Assembly (NCBI GenBank): GCA_010015675.1
Contig: ML976978.1
Location: forward strand, 1,223,406-1,287,405
Reading direction: 5' to 3'
From: Byssothecium circinans
Lineage: Eukaryota; Ascomycota; Dothideomycetes; Pleosporales; Massarinaceae
DNA: 64,000 nucleotides
Under the pieces are notes generated by a model. That model was not told where the DNA came from, did no database searches, and worked only from the letters and a program-made list of their open reading frames with translations. Below are positions 22,323 to 32,219 of the stretch, piece by piece (within the stretch, counting starts at the first letter, position 1; each line of letters opens with the position of its first letter). A program made the position numbers and the translations under genes.

Positions 22323-23019
22323 ATGGGAGCCGAGAACTCAAAGCCCGCCGGTGTCTCCTCACAGCATATCTTCTCCTCGTATGTACTTTGGCTGTAGCAA
22401 TGGCAACCAATTGGCATTGCGAGACACCTCCAATAACATTTTGCGCGCAGGGAAGCTCCGGTCTCCTTCTCCCATGAGCTGGTGAATTCGCTACAGAACA
22501 ACACACAGGTATTCGTCCTTATCCATGGCAAGAAGAATTGTAGTTGACGTGCTCCAGACGGACTCTACCCGGTCAAAACAGCAAGAGCTAGCCTTCCAAG
22601 AGCGCCTCACGGCCGAACTCGAGAAGCTCCGCGAAAAGGAAGCCCAGAAACTCTCTGAGCTCACCAAAACCCTCTCCGGCGAGGCTGAACAGCCGGCGGC
22701 CGAGCCCTCCATCTCCGAATCGCTCACCGAGAAGATCTCCGACGCAACTTCCACATCCTCCACTCTCGCCGAAAAGCAGAAGGCACGAGACATGAGCAAT
22801 GCCAGCGTCACCAAGGAAATTGAGGCGCTCAAAAAGAAGCTGGATGCCCGGAAGAAACTGGAGCAGGCGGACCCGGCGGTGAACAAGGCGAAAGAGGATG
22901 TCGTGAATTGCTTGAGGACGAACGACAGGCGGCCGTTGGACTGCTGGAAAGAGGTGGAGACGTTCAAGAGGGAGGTTGGCAGGCTGGAGAAGGATTTTGT
23001 CGAGAGAACGATAAGATGA
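22323..23019 (+). CDS. MIC19: MICOS complex subunit Mic19 (DUF1690/CHCH)
   Basis: Exons 22323-22378, 22451-22508 and 22558-23019 give 191 aa; introns of 72 and 49 bp close in phase. The protein begins MGAENSKP, with Gly2 available for N-myristoylation as in animal Mic19. VSFSHELVNSLQNN is the conserved N-terminal MICOS motif. A long charged coiled coil follows (EKLREKEAQKLSELTKTL). The C-terminal CHCH part has a C-x10-C pair (CLRTNDRRPLDC) before CWKEVETFKREV. Mic19 sits in the mitochondrial intermembrane space and joins the Mic60 subcomplex at cristae junctions. A cleavable presequence is absent, as expected for Mia40-type import. Confidence 0.88.
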
Positions 23020-23653
23020 AAACCGTCCGTCTTCTACCTCTGGCTTCGGATTCTGTACAGATACACGGGTGTAGAGTATTGAAGGACGGTCTGGTCGACA
23101 TGAACGACAGTGCATCGATCATATCGACCTCGTATCTAAGCATATGAGTGCATTCTTAATGAGCGGTCTTCTTGTTCTTTTACTGTCACTTTTCCTCAAG
23201 AATACTCTACCAAAGTCTTCCTTTCTTCGATTACATCTCCATCATTCCTTACACTTAGAACGCTCAACTCTTTTCTCTCGTTTAGTTTGCCAAAGCGTGG
23301 CGGCTTCAGTTTGTCTCCTCACTCTCACCTTATTGCTCGACTTCATTCTCACTCTGCCTCTGACTCCCCTCCCTCCCCCACGAGCATTGTTTGCTACCAA
23401 TCAGAGTCCAGCATTGGAGCAGACGACCTGTCGACCTCCGTCCAAATCTTGTAACGTTTGTTCTTGGCGCGCACGAGGTGAAGGTGAGAGACGGGCAGAC
23501 AACTACTTTCACCTCTTTATCGCCACCCTGTTGACTCTTTTTCTCAGTCCTTTAACACCACTATTCATTTCACGCCAACCTCGACCTCTTCTCTTCGAAG
23601 TCCTGCTACTCATTCTACGATAACTTATTCCGATATTCCACTCGGCAGTCACG
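23020..23653. other. Intergenic with a long pyrimidine-rich leader
   Basis: About 23150-23640 is strongly C/T-rich and leads into the methyltransferase ATG. This is typical of fungal promoters and 5' leaders. The 159-codon open frame inside it is a by-product of the composition. Confidence 0.5.
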
Positions 23654-26100
23654 ATGCCTGGCTCCGTCGCTTCATTGGTAGATCTGCTCACGATCGACGA
23701 CGACGATGAGCTGGCGAAGGACGAGGCCTATGCTCGCAGATTGCAAGAGAAATACGACAATGAAGGTTCGTATTCCTGGTCACGCCACCAAACACCGCTA
23801 ATCATTTTCATAGCTTTAGACAGTGACCTCAGCGACGATGACGAGGATGATGCTGTACACATTGATATTGATTCAGATGCCATCGACGATTCCCCGTCAG
23901 CATTTAGTCCAACGGATTATCCCGAAGAGCCATTCCCAGAACGTATCGAACTCCACGACGTCACACTTGATTGCGGCCTTGTCAAGATTGGAGATGTCGT
24001 CGAGTTGAAAGATGAATCGGAGATCGGCCTGCGGACCCGACAGTATGGAGACTTCTTTCTAGTAAAGACTATCGTTGAAAATGTCCAAAGCGAGGACTTG
24101 AATCTTCGTGGATTCCGGCTGCGACGCTGCACCCGCTTGTCGCCGCTGTTCGATGGTCAGTGCAAACTAGCTCGTTGTCCTACGCTTGACTGACAATTCA
24201 ATAGGCAAGCTCAACGACTTAGTCCTGCTGATGGAGGTCGACCGCTATGACAAGCGCTCACACCATGTTCAGGGCATAGTAGAGGTCGCTGTGGATGCGG
24301 TCGTAGGGAAGCGAGTCTGTCACTTTACCAATTTGACGTACGAACAAATGGGCCTTAGAACCACGCCCACGTTCGTTCCTGCCCTACTTGCTCGTCTCAA
24401 GGATGCGAAAGCGATCAGCGACTATGTGTTCCGAAATGGTCCACTCTACTGCCGCTGGGTCCACATCTCCATCAAAGAGTGGAACGGTAAGCCATACGGT
24501 GGTGAAGTCCGAAGGCTGTACAAACGCGAACGGGATGAGTTTGCGAAGCTTTCGGACATTACGCAAACTTCCCGTGCGGCTGCAAGCAATGGTGATGAAT
24601 CCGACGAGAGCGATGACTTCACTATCATCGAAAATCCGCAAAAGCGTCGATCCAGTTCGGTAGAATCACTCGACCATGATCCCCGAAAGCGTCGGCCGGG
24701 CATTGCTACAAAGCCGATGCAGCTCACCTTTGGCGATTTCTTCTGCTGTGCTGGTGGTGCATCGTACGGCGCAGTCGACGCTGGGCTACTGGTCAGCTAC
24801 GGTGTGGAGATCGACGGGGAGGTCATGGAGTCGTACCGGCGCAATCATCCTGGCGCCACTGCTTTGGAAATGGATGCCCACGACTTTCCCTCCTTTGCTT
24901 CGAGGTCGAACTTTTACGTTGACCATGCACACTTCTCCACCACATGCAAGTATTTCGCTATTTGCCAGTAAGTCATTATAAAATTCGCGACTACCGGATA
25001 TGAACTAATGCCTTTCAGCACTCGCCCGGGAAAGGATGACCAGATGAACTTCGAGACCATCTACGTCGTGGGTCCGATCTTGGAGTTGCTCAAACCCCCC
25101 TACGCAACGGCCGAGCAAGCACCTGGAATGATCCTCCTGCGAAAGCATAAACCCGCTTTTCGTCTGTTCTTGAACATGTAAGTGAACTATCTATCTCATC
25201 CCTACTTTGGAAAGCTATTTACGGTGTTCTTCAGGATCCTTCGCGCAGGATTTAATGTTCGGTATCAGGTAGCGGATCTCGCCAGCCATGACCTTCCACA
25301 ACGTCGCCGGAGGCTCTTATTCAACATGTCGAAGATCGGGTTCCCGTTAGCACCATTCCCCAATCCTACATGTGGACCGAAAGGAAGTGGTTTGAAGCGC
25401 TATGTTACGGTCGCCGATGCCCTCGAGAAGCTTGAGCGTATACCGCCGGGTCTTCGTGATGATCCCCTTCACCGACCAGAGACGCTTAGGCGCTGCAACA
25501 AGGAACCGTATGATCCTCGCAACTCTCTACTCAAGGGATGCTTAACAACCTCCGGAGGCGAAAACTACCACTACTCCGGCAAACGCAGGAACACGGCCCG
25601 TGAGAACTCACAGTTCCAAACCTTCCCTCTAAGTGCACACTTCAATGGCTCTCCGTCGAGCGCAACGGCTCAAAGTAAGTCAACCAAACAGAACCCTTGT
25701 TATACACATACTAACACCTGCAATCGTCGGGAATGCCTACCCCCCCTCACCGGCTTCGCAGCACTTCCTGTCCAACGCTCAGACCCGCGAAGCCTTCGAG
25801 CATGGTTTCATCAGCGACGAAGAGGAAATCCACGACCTTTGGGAGACCCTCAATGACAAAGGCATCACCATTCCCAAAGACTCCAAGCAGTTCCGGTATT
25901 TGAACCGCCTGCAGAAGAACCCTGCCAAGCCGTCCTATGTTCCACCTTCTATCTGGGCGAGGTCAACACCGGTTGAACCCCAGCCGTTCGCGCGGAGGCC
26001 GAATGTCGAGTTGCCGGCTCGGTCGAAGGATCGGAAGCGGCGAGAGGTACGTGCTGAGGCGGAATTGGCCAAGGATAGTGGAGATATGGTTTGGGTTTGA
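23654..26100 (+). CDS. RID-like cytosine-5 DNA methyltransferase, possibly impaired
   Basis: Model exons: 23654-23765, 23814-24155, 24205-24967, 25019-25177, 25235-25674 and 25724-26100, giving 730 aa. The N-terminal half is acidic and then BAH-like (VKIGDVVELKDE, DFFLVKTIVENV). The catalytic half shows motif I (FGDFFCCAGGASYGAVDAGL), a motif VI-like AEQAPGM in place of ENV, motif VIII (LPQRRRRLLF) and motif X (IVGNAYPP). The E-Q form and the compact layout point to the RID/Masc1 group, which acts in repeat-induced point mutation or premeiotic methylation. Two oddities: the motif IV cysteine (Cys399) is flanked as TTCK rather than PPCQ, and the last intron lacks an AG acceptor (AA at 25722-25723). 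With normal GT-AG use the reading frame would end at 25856 and lose motif X. Function is therefore uncertain. Confidence 0.8.
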
Positions 26101-26652
26101 GACTGTCATCCAGGTGGTTGGGTGGGTGAGCGAAGGTTTTGGGTACATTACACGACCAACATCTCATCTGTATGAGTGTATGAGCGTGAAATTTTGTCGG
26201 CCACGTCAGCCGCACTGCACGGAGGGTGCTAGATTTATTGTGGGGCTTTTCAGGTAGTTTTCATCAAGGACATTGGTGAAATTGACTATTGCGCATGGGA
26301 TCAATTATCGAACTGGCCGCGAAGAAGAAGCCCTTCGCTGTCTTTGACCAACTTTTGAAGCTTCTCTAGCTCCTAGGTTCTGGATAGCATATTGATGCCT
26401 GCTCTAGCTGGGCGACGACCGCCAATGCCTATCCCCCTTGTTTGAGAGAATAGAAAATAGTTGCTTTAATCGGTTCCGCTCATTGTGATCGTACATGCTA
26501 TATTCATAGCTACGTGTCAAACGTCTGGCAACACTTTCCACAGTTCAGACTGCGTGAAAAATACTGCGGCCCCCGTCTCATACTTCCCCTGTGCCCTCCC
26601 TATGCCAATCTACAGACCAACAACCTTGCCTACTCATTCCTTACAGCGTACC
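26101..26652. other. Intergenic between convergent genes
   Basis: 3' flanks of the methyltransferase and the FAS1 gene. Nothing recognisable. Confidence 0.5.
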
Positions 26653-28077
26653 CTACAACTCAAGATTCTCCCCAACAAACGGCTCAAGCCTCTCCTTAAA
26701 CTCCTCCACGCTCATCTCCCCACCTACCCACCACGCCTCCTCATCCCCATGCGGTTTCTTCGGCGGAATCAAAACATCAGAAACGACCTGAATAACACCA
26801 TCGCTAGCAACACCATCATGCACCGTAACGCGCGAGAAGCCATTAAGACGAATCGACACAAAAGGTCCATATCTCGTAATATCCACCGCGAGCGACTTGC
26901 CGTCCAACACGGTCGGAAGATCGAGATGGTAGTACGGCGGGCGCGCCGTCGCATCATCCCTATCATCGCCGTCGTCCCCGGTGCCGTCGAAGAAAGCATC
27001 AGAGTACAAGGTCTGATCAACCACGATATGGTATTCCAGCAGCGCCTTCAAGTATTTCTGGCCGTACTTGCTGAACAGGAAAGCATTAACCCTCGGCCCC
27101 AATTTCTTAAACGCGGAATTCGACGGCGCAAAGAACGTGCCTCCGTTATGCGGATACTCGGTGCTATTCACCTTATCGAACAGCCCCGTCTTGCCGAGCG
27201 CGAGTTCGAGTGTGCTGAATTCGCCCGGGAGGAGGTCGATGATGGTGCCGACGTTCGGGGGTGGGATGAGCAGGGAGTCGATGCCGTGGATTACACCGTT
27301 GGTGCCGAAGATGTTTACCGCGACGAGCTTGCTGTAGAAGTTTATGGCGGGGCCTCTGAGAGTGATGCGCACGGTGAGGCGTTGTGCGTGGCCGAGGTTG
27401 GCGGGGGAGGAGGGCGTGTACAGTGTTGGGATGGTGTAGCTGTGCAGGACGCGGGCGGCCGGGTAGAAGGAATCGCTGATGTGGTAGATGAGGACTTTTT
27501 CGAGGTCTTCTTTTGAGGGCTTGGGCGCGTGGGAGGGGATCTTGTCGAAGGCGGAATCGATGGGGGCGAAGATTGTGTAGTTTGCGGTTGTGCTGTTGAG
27601 CCTGTCGACAAGGTCGGGGTAGTCGTCGAGGAGTTTGGCGAGTTTGGTCGTGTAGTTGCTTTTGGCGATGAGCTCGTAGACGGTTAGGTTGGGCTTGCTG
27701 TGGTGCGGGGGGTGGTGTGGTTTTCCTTTGTGAGGGGGGTGGGGATGCTCATGGTCTGAGGAGGTGTCGATGAAGGGGTCGTCGAAGGTGGTGTCTTCAA
27801 GCCAGGACTCAATATCGCAGCCTATTTTGTGGATTTTGTCGTATGCGTCCTCGCTCGCGGTCTTTACGCTACCGAGTGTCTTCTCCAAGGCGTTGTCGAG
27901 GGCATTCTTTCCCTCCGCAAATACCTCTCGTCCCAACTTTTCCACATCTTCAATTACACTTTGTCCCTTTCCGATCACGCGTCGTCCGGACTTTTCGATA
28001 TTCTTGAAAACTTCCGCATCGTGGATGACGAAGGCTGAGGCGAGGGGGAGTAGTGCCAATGCTGGAGCGATCCTCAT
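26653..28077 (-). CDS. Secreted protein with two fasciclin (FAS1) domains
   Basis: Single exon, 474 aa. A signal peptide (MRIAPALALLPLASAF) is followed by about 100 residues of charged helix, then a His/Pro-rich stretch (HEHPHPPHKGKPHHPPHH). Two FAS1 domains follow, at about residues 130-265 and 275-435. FAS1 features are YTIFAPIDSAFDKIP and NIFGTNGVIHGIDSLLIPPP in the first, and GGTFFAPSNSAFKKLGPRV and VQVVSD-type ending (GVIQVVSDVLIPPKK) in the second. There is no C-terminal hydrophobic tail, so no GPI anchor is predicted. Fasciclin domains mediate adhesion; location at the cell wall or in the vacuolar/secretory system is inferred. The His/Pro stretch could bind metal, but that is speculation. 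Confidence 0.88.
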   Translation of the reverse strand: MRIAPALALLPLASAFVIHDAEVFKNIEKSGRRVIGKGQSVIEDVEKLGREVFAEGKNALDNALEKTLGSVKTASEDAYDKIHKIGCDIESWLEDTTFDDPFIDTSSDHEHPHPPHKGKPHHPPHHSKPNLTVYELIAKSNYTTKLAKLLDDYPDLVDRLNSTTANYTIFAPIDSAFDKIPSHAPKPSKEDLEKVLIYHISDSFYPAARVLHSYTIPTLYTPSSPANLGHAQRLTVRITLRGPAINFYSKLVAVNIFGTNGVIHGIDSLLIPPPNVGTIIDLLPGEFSTLELALGKTGLFDKVNSTEYPHNGGTFFAPSNSAFKKLGPRVNAFLFSKYGQKYLKALLEYHIVVDQTLYSDAFFDGTGDDGDDRDDATARPPYYHLDLPTVLDGKSLAVDITRYGPFVSIRLNGFSRVTVHDGVASDGVIQVVSDVLIPPKKPHGDEEAWWVGGEMSVEEFKERLEPFVGENLEL

Positions 28078-29309
28078 CTTGGCTTCGAATTAAAGGAAGC
28101 AGAGGGGACTTGGAAAGGAAGGATGGGTAGTTTAATGGATAATGCGGATGGTGGAAGAAGATTATGGTATTTGGATTTTTCGATGATGCTGACACCGGGG
28201 GCAGTGCTGTTGGAGCGGAAGCACCGGATCGCCACTGTTGTTGTCCGCGGGATGCGAAGTACGAATGAAACAGTGGAGTGGAGGTGGTACGACCTTCACT
28301 TGACTTTAGACAACTTCAATTCTCTCTGGCGGTGATCGAAGAGGATAGAAAAGATGGAACAAAAACAGCGGGATCCATTCATGAGCTGACATCCACTGTG
28401 TGACATCGCTTTTTCTGAGGCCGCGTACTTCATCCTAGGCTCCTACGCGTCGTCATCCTCAAAGTTCTCCACGGAATCGATGATGTCGATGACGCAAGAG
28501 GGGTAGCTGTAAGCTTCCCCGCACGAATTCACGGACGAAAAGCTGTTTCTGATTGATTTCAAAAGATTAGCTGGCGTACTATCATTGATTAAGATCCCAG
28601 ATGATTGAGATGTTTCCAAGGTTATCGAGAGAGCGATCTTTGGGTATGAATCACGTGACTGATCCGACCTTTTATCATGCATGTGTCCATACTTCCCAAA
28701 CATTCCAGGACTGCACAAATTATTCTACAACGAGCTTTGCATTACTGAACATGTCTCCTTTGAGCACGTCGTGATTGATACATTGGCCGAACACATGCAT
28801 ATGCGTTGGTCCTTGTTCGGCTTTGTCCAGTTGCCCACATGCAGGTGATCAGCCCATCACGTGATAGCGGGCGTACCCGCGCCAGGTATCCAGGTACTTG
28901 CTCCATAACTCCAGCACCGTCCAGAATCGATCAATCGGCTATCCGTCATCCAGGTGTAAGATGCACCATTCCATGGCCAAATCAAGCTCCACCAAGTTTT
29001 GGGAAAGCTTTCCGTACCCTGACAGCAGTCCTAGCCAATGGGACAGGAGTGTTTGTTACTACTAACACGCACGGGTGGAGTCGGAATCACGTTTTTCGCC
29101 ATCGCTGGGGAGATTTGCACGTGATTTTGACTTCAGCTGTATCCACTACGCTCCGCGAGTACCATGGTACCGTAGCTCACAGTCACGCTTGCGTCACTGC
29201 GCGTTTTACTTACTCTCCGCATATATCCGGAGCTTCCGGACAGCAGTTTGAGAAGCTTTGCCTGCTGTAATTTTCAATCGAAACAACAGAAAACAAACAA
29301 ATAAACACC
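28078..29309. other. Intergenic, divergent promoters
   Basis: Lies between the FAS1 gene (minus) and glutamate decarboxylase (plus). An open frame at 28443-28718 on the minus strand has no family feature. No supported gene. Confidence 0.45.
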
Positions 29310-31442
29310 ATGGCAGGACTCGCGAGACATGTCGACCCCGACGAGCTGATGAAGTCGCTCCAGGACCATCCGGTCCACAAGTCTGGAGGTCACCATGGCA
29401 ATCGAGCTGTTAGCCATACGACTCCATACTCGAGTCGTTATGGCTCCTCCACCGAAATCAGCAAGTTCAAGATTCCGCACGATGGGGCCCCTGCAGATGT
29501 TGGTGAGTACCTAGATTACGGACAACGATTGAGAAATCTACTGACGCCTGATCCCAACATAAAGTTCACCAGTTGCTCAAGGACGAGCTCGATCTAGACG
29601 GAAGGCCGCAATTGAACTTGGCCTCATTTGTCGGTACCTATATGGAGCGTGAAGCCGAGCAGCTCATGATCGAGAACTTGTCGAAGAACTTGAGCGATGC
29701 CGACGAGTATCCGGCTATGATGGACATGAGCGCTAGAGTTAGTATTGCCTGTGTTAAATCCCCAGATAGGACATATACTGACCTGTTTGCCAATTTTTAG
29801 TGTGTAAGTTCGCTACTATCGCAGTAGTCAAAGCGATTCTTACCAGTTCTAGGTCTCCATTATCTCTCACTTATGGGGTGTACAGAAAGGAGAGACAGCC
29901 ATCGGATCCGCAACGACAGGATCTAGCGAGGCCATTCATCTCGGCGGCCTAGCGATGAAGCGTCGCTGGCAGGAGAAGAGGAAGGCAGAAGGCAAAGATA
30001 CATCGAACCCGAACATTCTCATGGGAGCCAACGCGCAAGTTGCGCTGGAGAAGTTTGCACGGTACTTCGAAGTAGAGGCGCGAATTCTGCCAGTATCGGA
30101 GAAGTCGAACTATCGCCTCGATCCTGAGTTGGTGAAAGAGAACATCGATGAGAATACCATTGGTGTCTTCGTAATTCTTGGATCAACCTACACAGGGCAC
30201 TACGAACCCGTCGAGGAAATCCACAACATCCTAGACGAGTACGAGAAGAAGGCCGGAGCCGATATCCCCATCCATGTCGATGTGAGTGATTCGGCTTTTT
30301 ACCTGCGTATAATTTGAGCTGAGATATCTAGGCGGCTTCCGGAGGCTTCATTGCACCGTTTACCCATGCGAAAGCCGGCTCCAAGTGGAATTTCGAACTA
30401 CCGCGAGTGAAGTCCATCAACACGAGCGGTCACAAATTCGGTACGCGAACACTTCCCCTCACACTCATCAACGCGCAGCTATGTCTACGACAGGTATGCT
30501 GATTTGAGTATGAGTTGCTGACAGCCAACAGGCTTGGTGTATGCTGGAGTAGGATGGATCATATGGCGAGACGAGAAGTACTTGCCGAAGCATCTGATCT
30601 TTGAACTGCATTACCTTGGAGGCACTGAAGAATCGTATACTCTAAACTTCTCCCGACCAGGCGCTCAGATCATCGCGCAATACTACAACCTGATCCATCT
30701 CGGGTTCACTGGCTACCGGGAGATTATGGAGTCGGCGTTGAGAAATGCGCGAGTACTTAGCCGTGCGCTAGAGACTACCGGATGGTACATCTGTGTCAGC
30801 GACATTCACCGGAAGAAGGACGACCACAAGTATGAGAAGGGCAAGCCGCAGCATCTGGAGGGGGAAGATTCTTCGGCGTATAACCCGGGTCTGTTCCTAG
30901 CGAATGAATTATCAAGTAGAGGCAACGGAAGCTAACTTGAACAGGTCTTCCGGTCGTCGCTTTCCGCTTCTCTGACGACGTCAAGAAGCAATATCCGCAC
31001 GTGAAGCAAGCCGCAATTTCGAACCTTCTCCGAGCGAAGCAATACATCATCCCAAACTACCCGTTGCCACCCAACGAAGAGAAGACTGAAATCCTGAGGG
31101 TCGTGGTTCGCCAGACTCTGAGTCTTGACATGATTGATAGACTCGTTACGGATATCTGTGTACGAGAGTCCCACAAGCCCATGGTCGAGGATATTGCTAA
31201 TCCTCTGCACCAGAGCTGCACCGAGACCTTGCTTAGCAGCGACAAGGTGGACACAGATGTGTACCAGCCGAGCAGCAACAGCATAGAGGTAAGATGATCC
31301 ATGCGTGTCAATATATTGGAAGGTCTTTACTGATTATTCACACTCCCTCTAGAAGCAGCACTCGTCACACGGCTTGCAAGCGAAGGACAAACACAAGGCA
31401 CGTCATCCGATGCATAAAGGTGTCCATCGCAGCGTCTGTTAG
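29310..31442 (+). CDS. GAD1: Glutamate decarboxylase, eight exons with a 3-nt microexon
   Basis: Exons 29310-29502, 29565-29737, 29801-29803, 29853-30281, 30332-30440, 30532-30888, 30945-31288 and 31353-31442 give 565 aa with all phases closing. The enzyme converts glutamate to GABA and CO2 using pyridoxal phosphate, feeding the GABA shunt and acid or oxidative stress tolerance. The PLP lysine is in INTSGHKFG. Other family landmarks are [30 protein letters not shown]-like [13 protein letters not shown], and [15 protein letters not shown]. Exon 3 is a single codon, TGT. It supplies the Cys of [13 protein letters not shown], which matches RCVNM in other glutamate decarboxylases. Skipping it would keep the frame but lose the conserved Cys. 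The C-terminal tail is His/Lys-rich. Confidence 0.93.
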
Positions 31443-32219
31443 CCCAGAATGGCGCTGAGACGCAGTGGTTGGTCCTCGAACAAGTTGGCTCAAAGGCAAG
31501 GAGAAGGACTAAAGGGAGCGAACTGATGGTGTGCATGACATACAGAATGGACGCTATCGATTGTGATACTTTGCTCAGTGATGCGAGAAGGAAATAAAGT
31601 GCTAGTGACACATCAAACGCCGACCGATACGGAGTGCAAGGATCATTCATATCAGCTGTGCCGCTGTGATATCTGTTTCCAGATCGCGCTAGCTTCTATA
31701 GGCAAAGCGCATGTGGCCAATCCGATCTACAAATCTTCGATGACGCATCACCATCGTGAAAACCGCAGACTTCTTTTTTTCTCCGCCAACTCTGTTGCTT
31801 TTTCCCTTCAAGATGCATGGCTCGCTAGCCAATGATAAGTCCAAGCCACATGGCTGCAGGTTGCTCGCCATATTCAGCATTGACATCCAGCAGGGAACCA
31901 ATCTCCTCAATGCCACCATCTGCAGTATTTGGCTAGCTGCCCGCCACCTGAACCTGTCATATGAACTACCTTTGTCTCTACTCATTAGTCTTCCTTACCT
32001 CTAAAGGCCTCCATCAGATCATGACGCCTCGAAGTCATTGAAGCTTCTTTTGCCTCTTGATGTGCGCAAAGTATACCTGGTCATGTATTCCCACCACATA
32101 GCTTCATGAAGCTTACCTCTTTAATGCTGCGACGCTGTGCTACCTGGCCTCCTTGCACTTCTGTTTGTCCTCTTTGCCTTGAGTGCGAATTCCGTTTCCC
32201 CCCCGAGAATTATTTCACC
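31443..32219. other. Intergenic between same-strand genes
   Basis: No supported gene. The frame of the next gene is open upstream to 32106, which would add 38 residues. Confidence 0.45.

Noticed and set aside
23144..23623. 159-codon Leu/Ser/Pro-rich open frame
   Set aside because: It is the translation of a pyrimidine-rich leader in front of the methyltransferase. Composition explains it, and it has no domain.
26485..27516. 343-codon open frame on the plus strand
   Set aside because: It lies wholly opposite the FAS1 gene, which has a signal peptide and two clear domains. The frame is a reflection of GC-rich coding DNA.
32106..32219. Upstream in-frame Met extending cryptochrome-DASH by 38 residues
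   Set aside because: The extra residues are Cys-rich and unlike known N-termini; the Met at 32220 directly precedes the conserved photolyase start. Not fully excluded.
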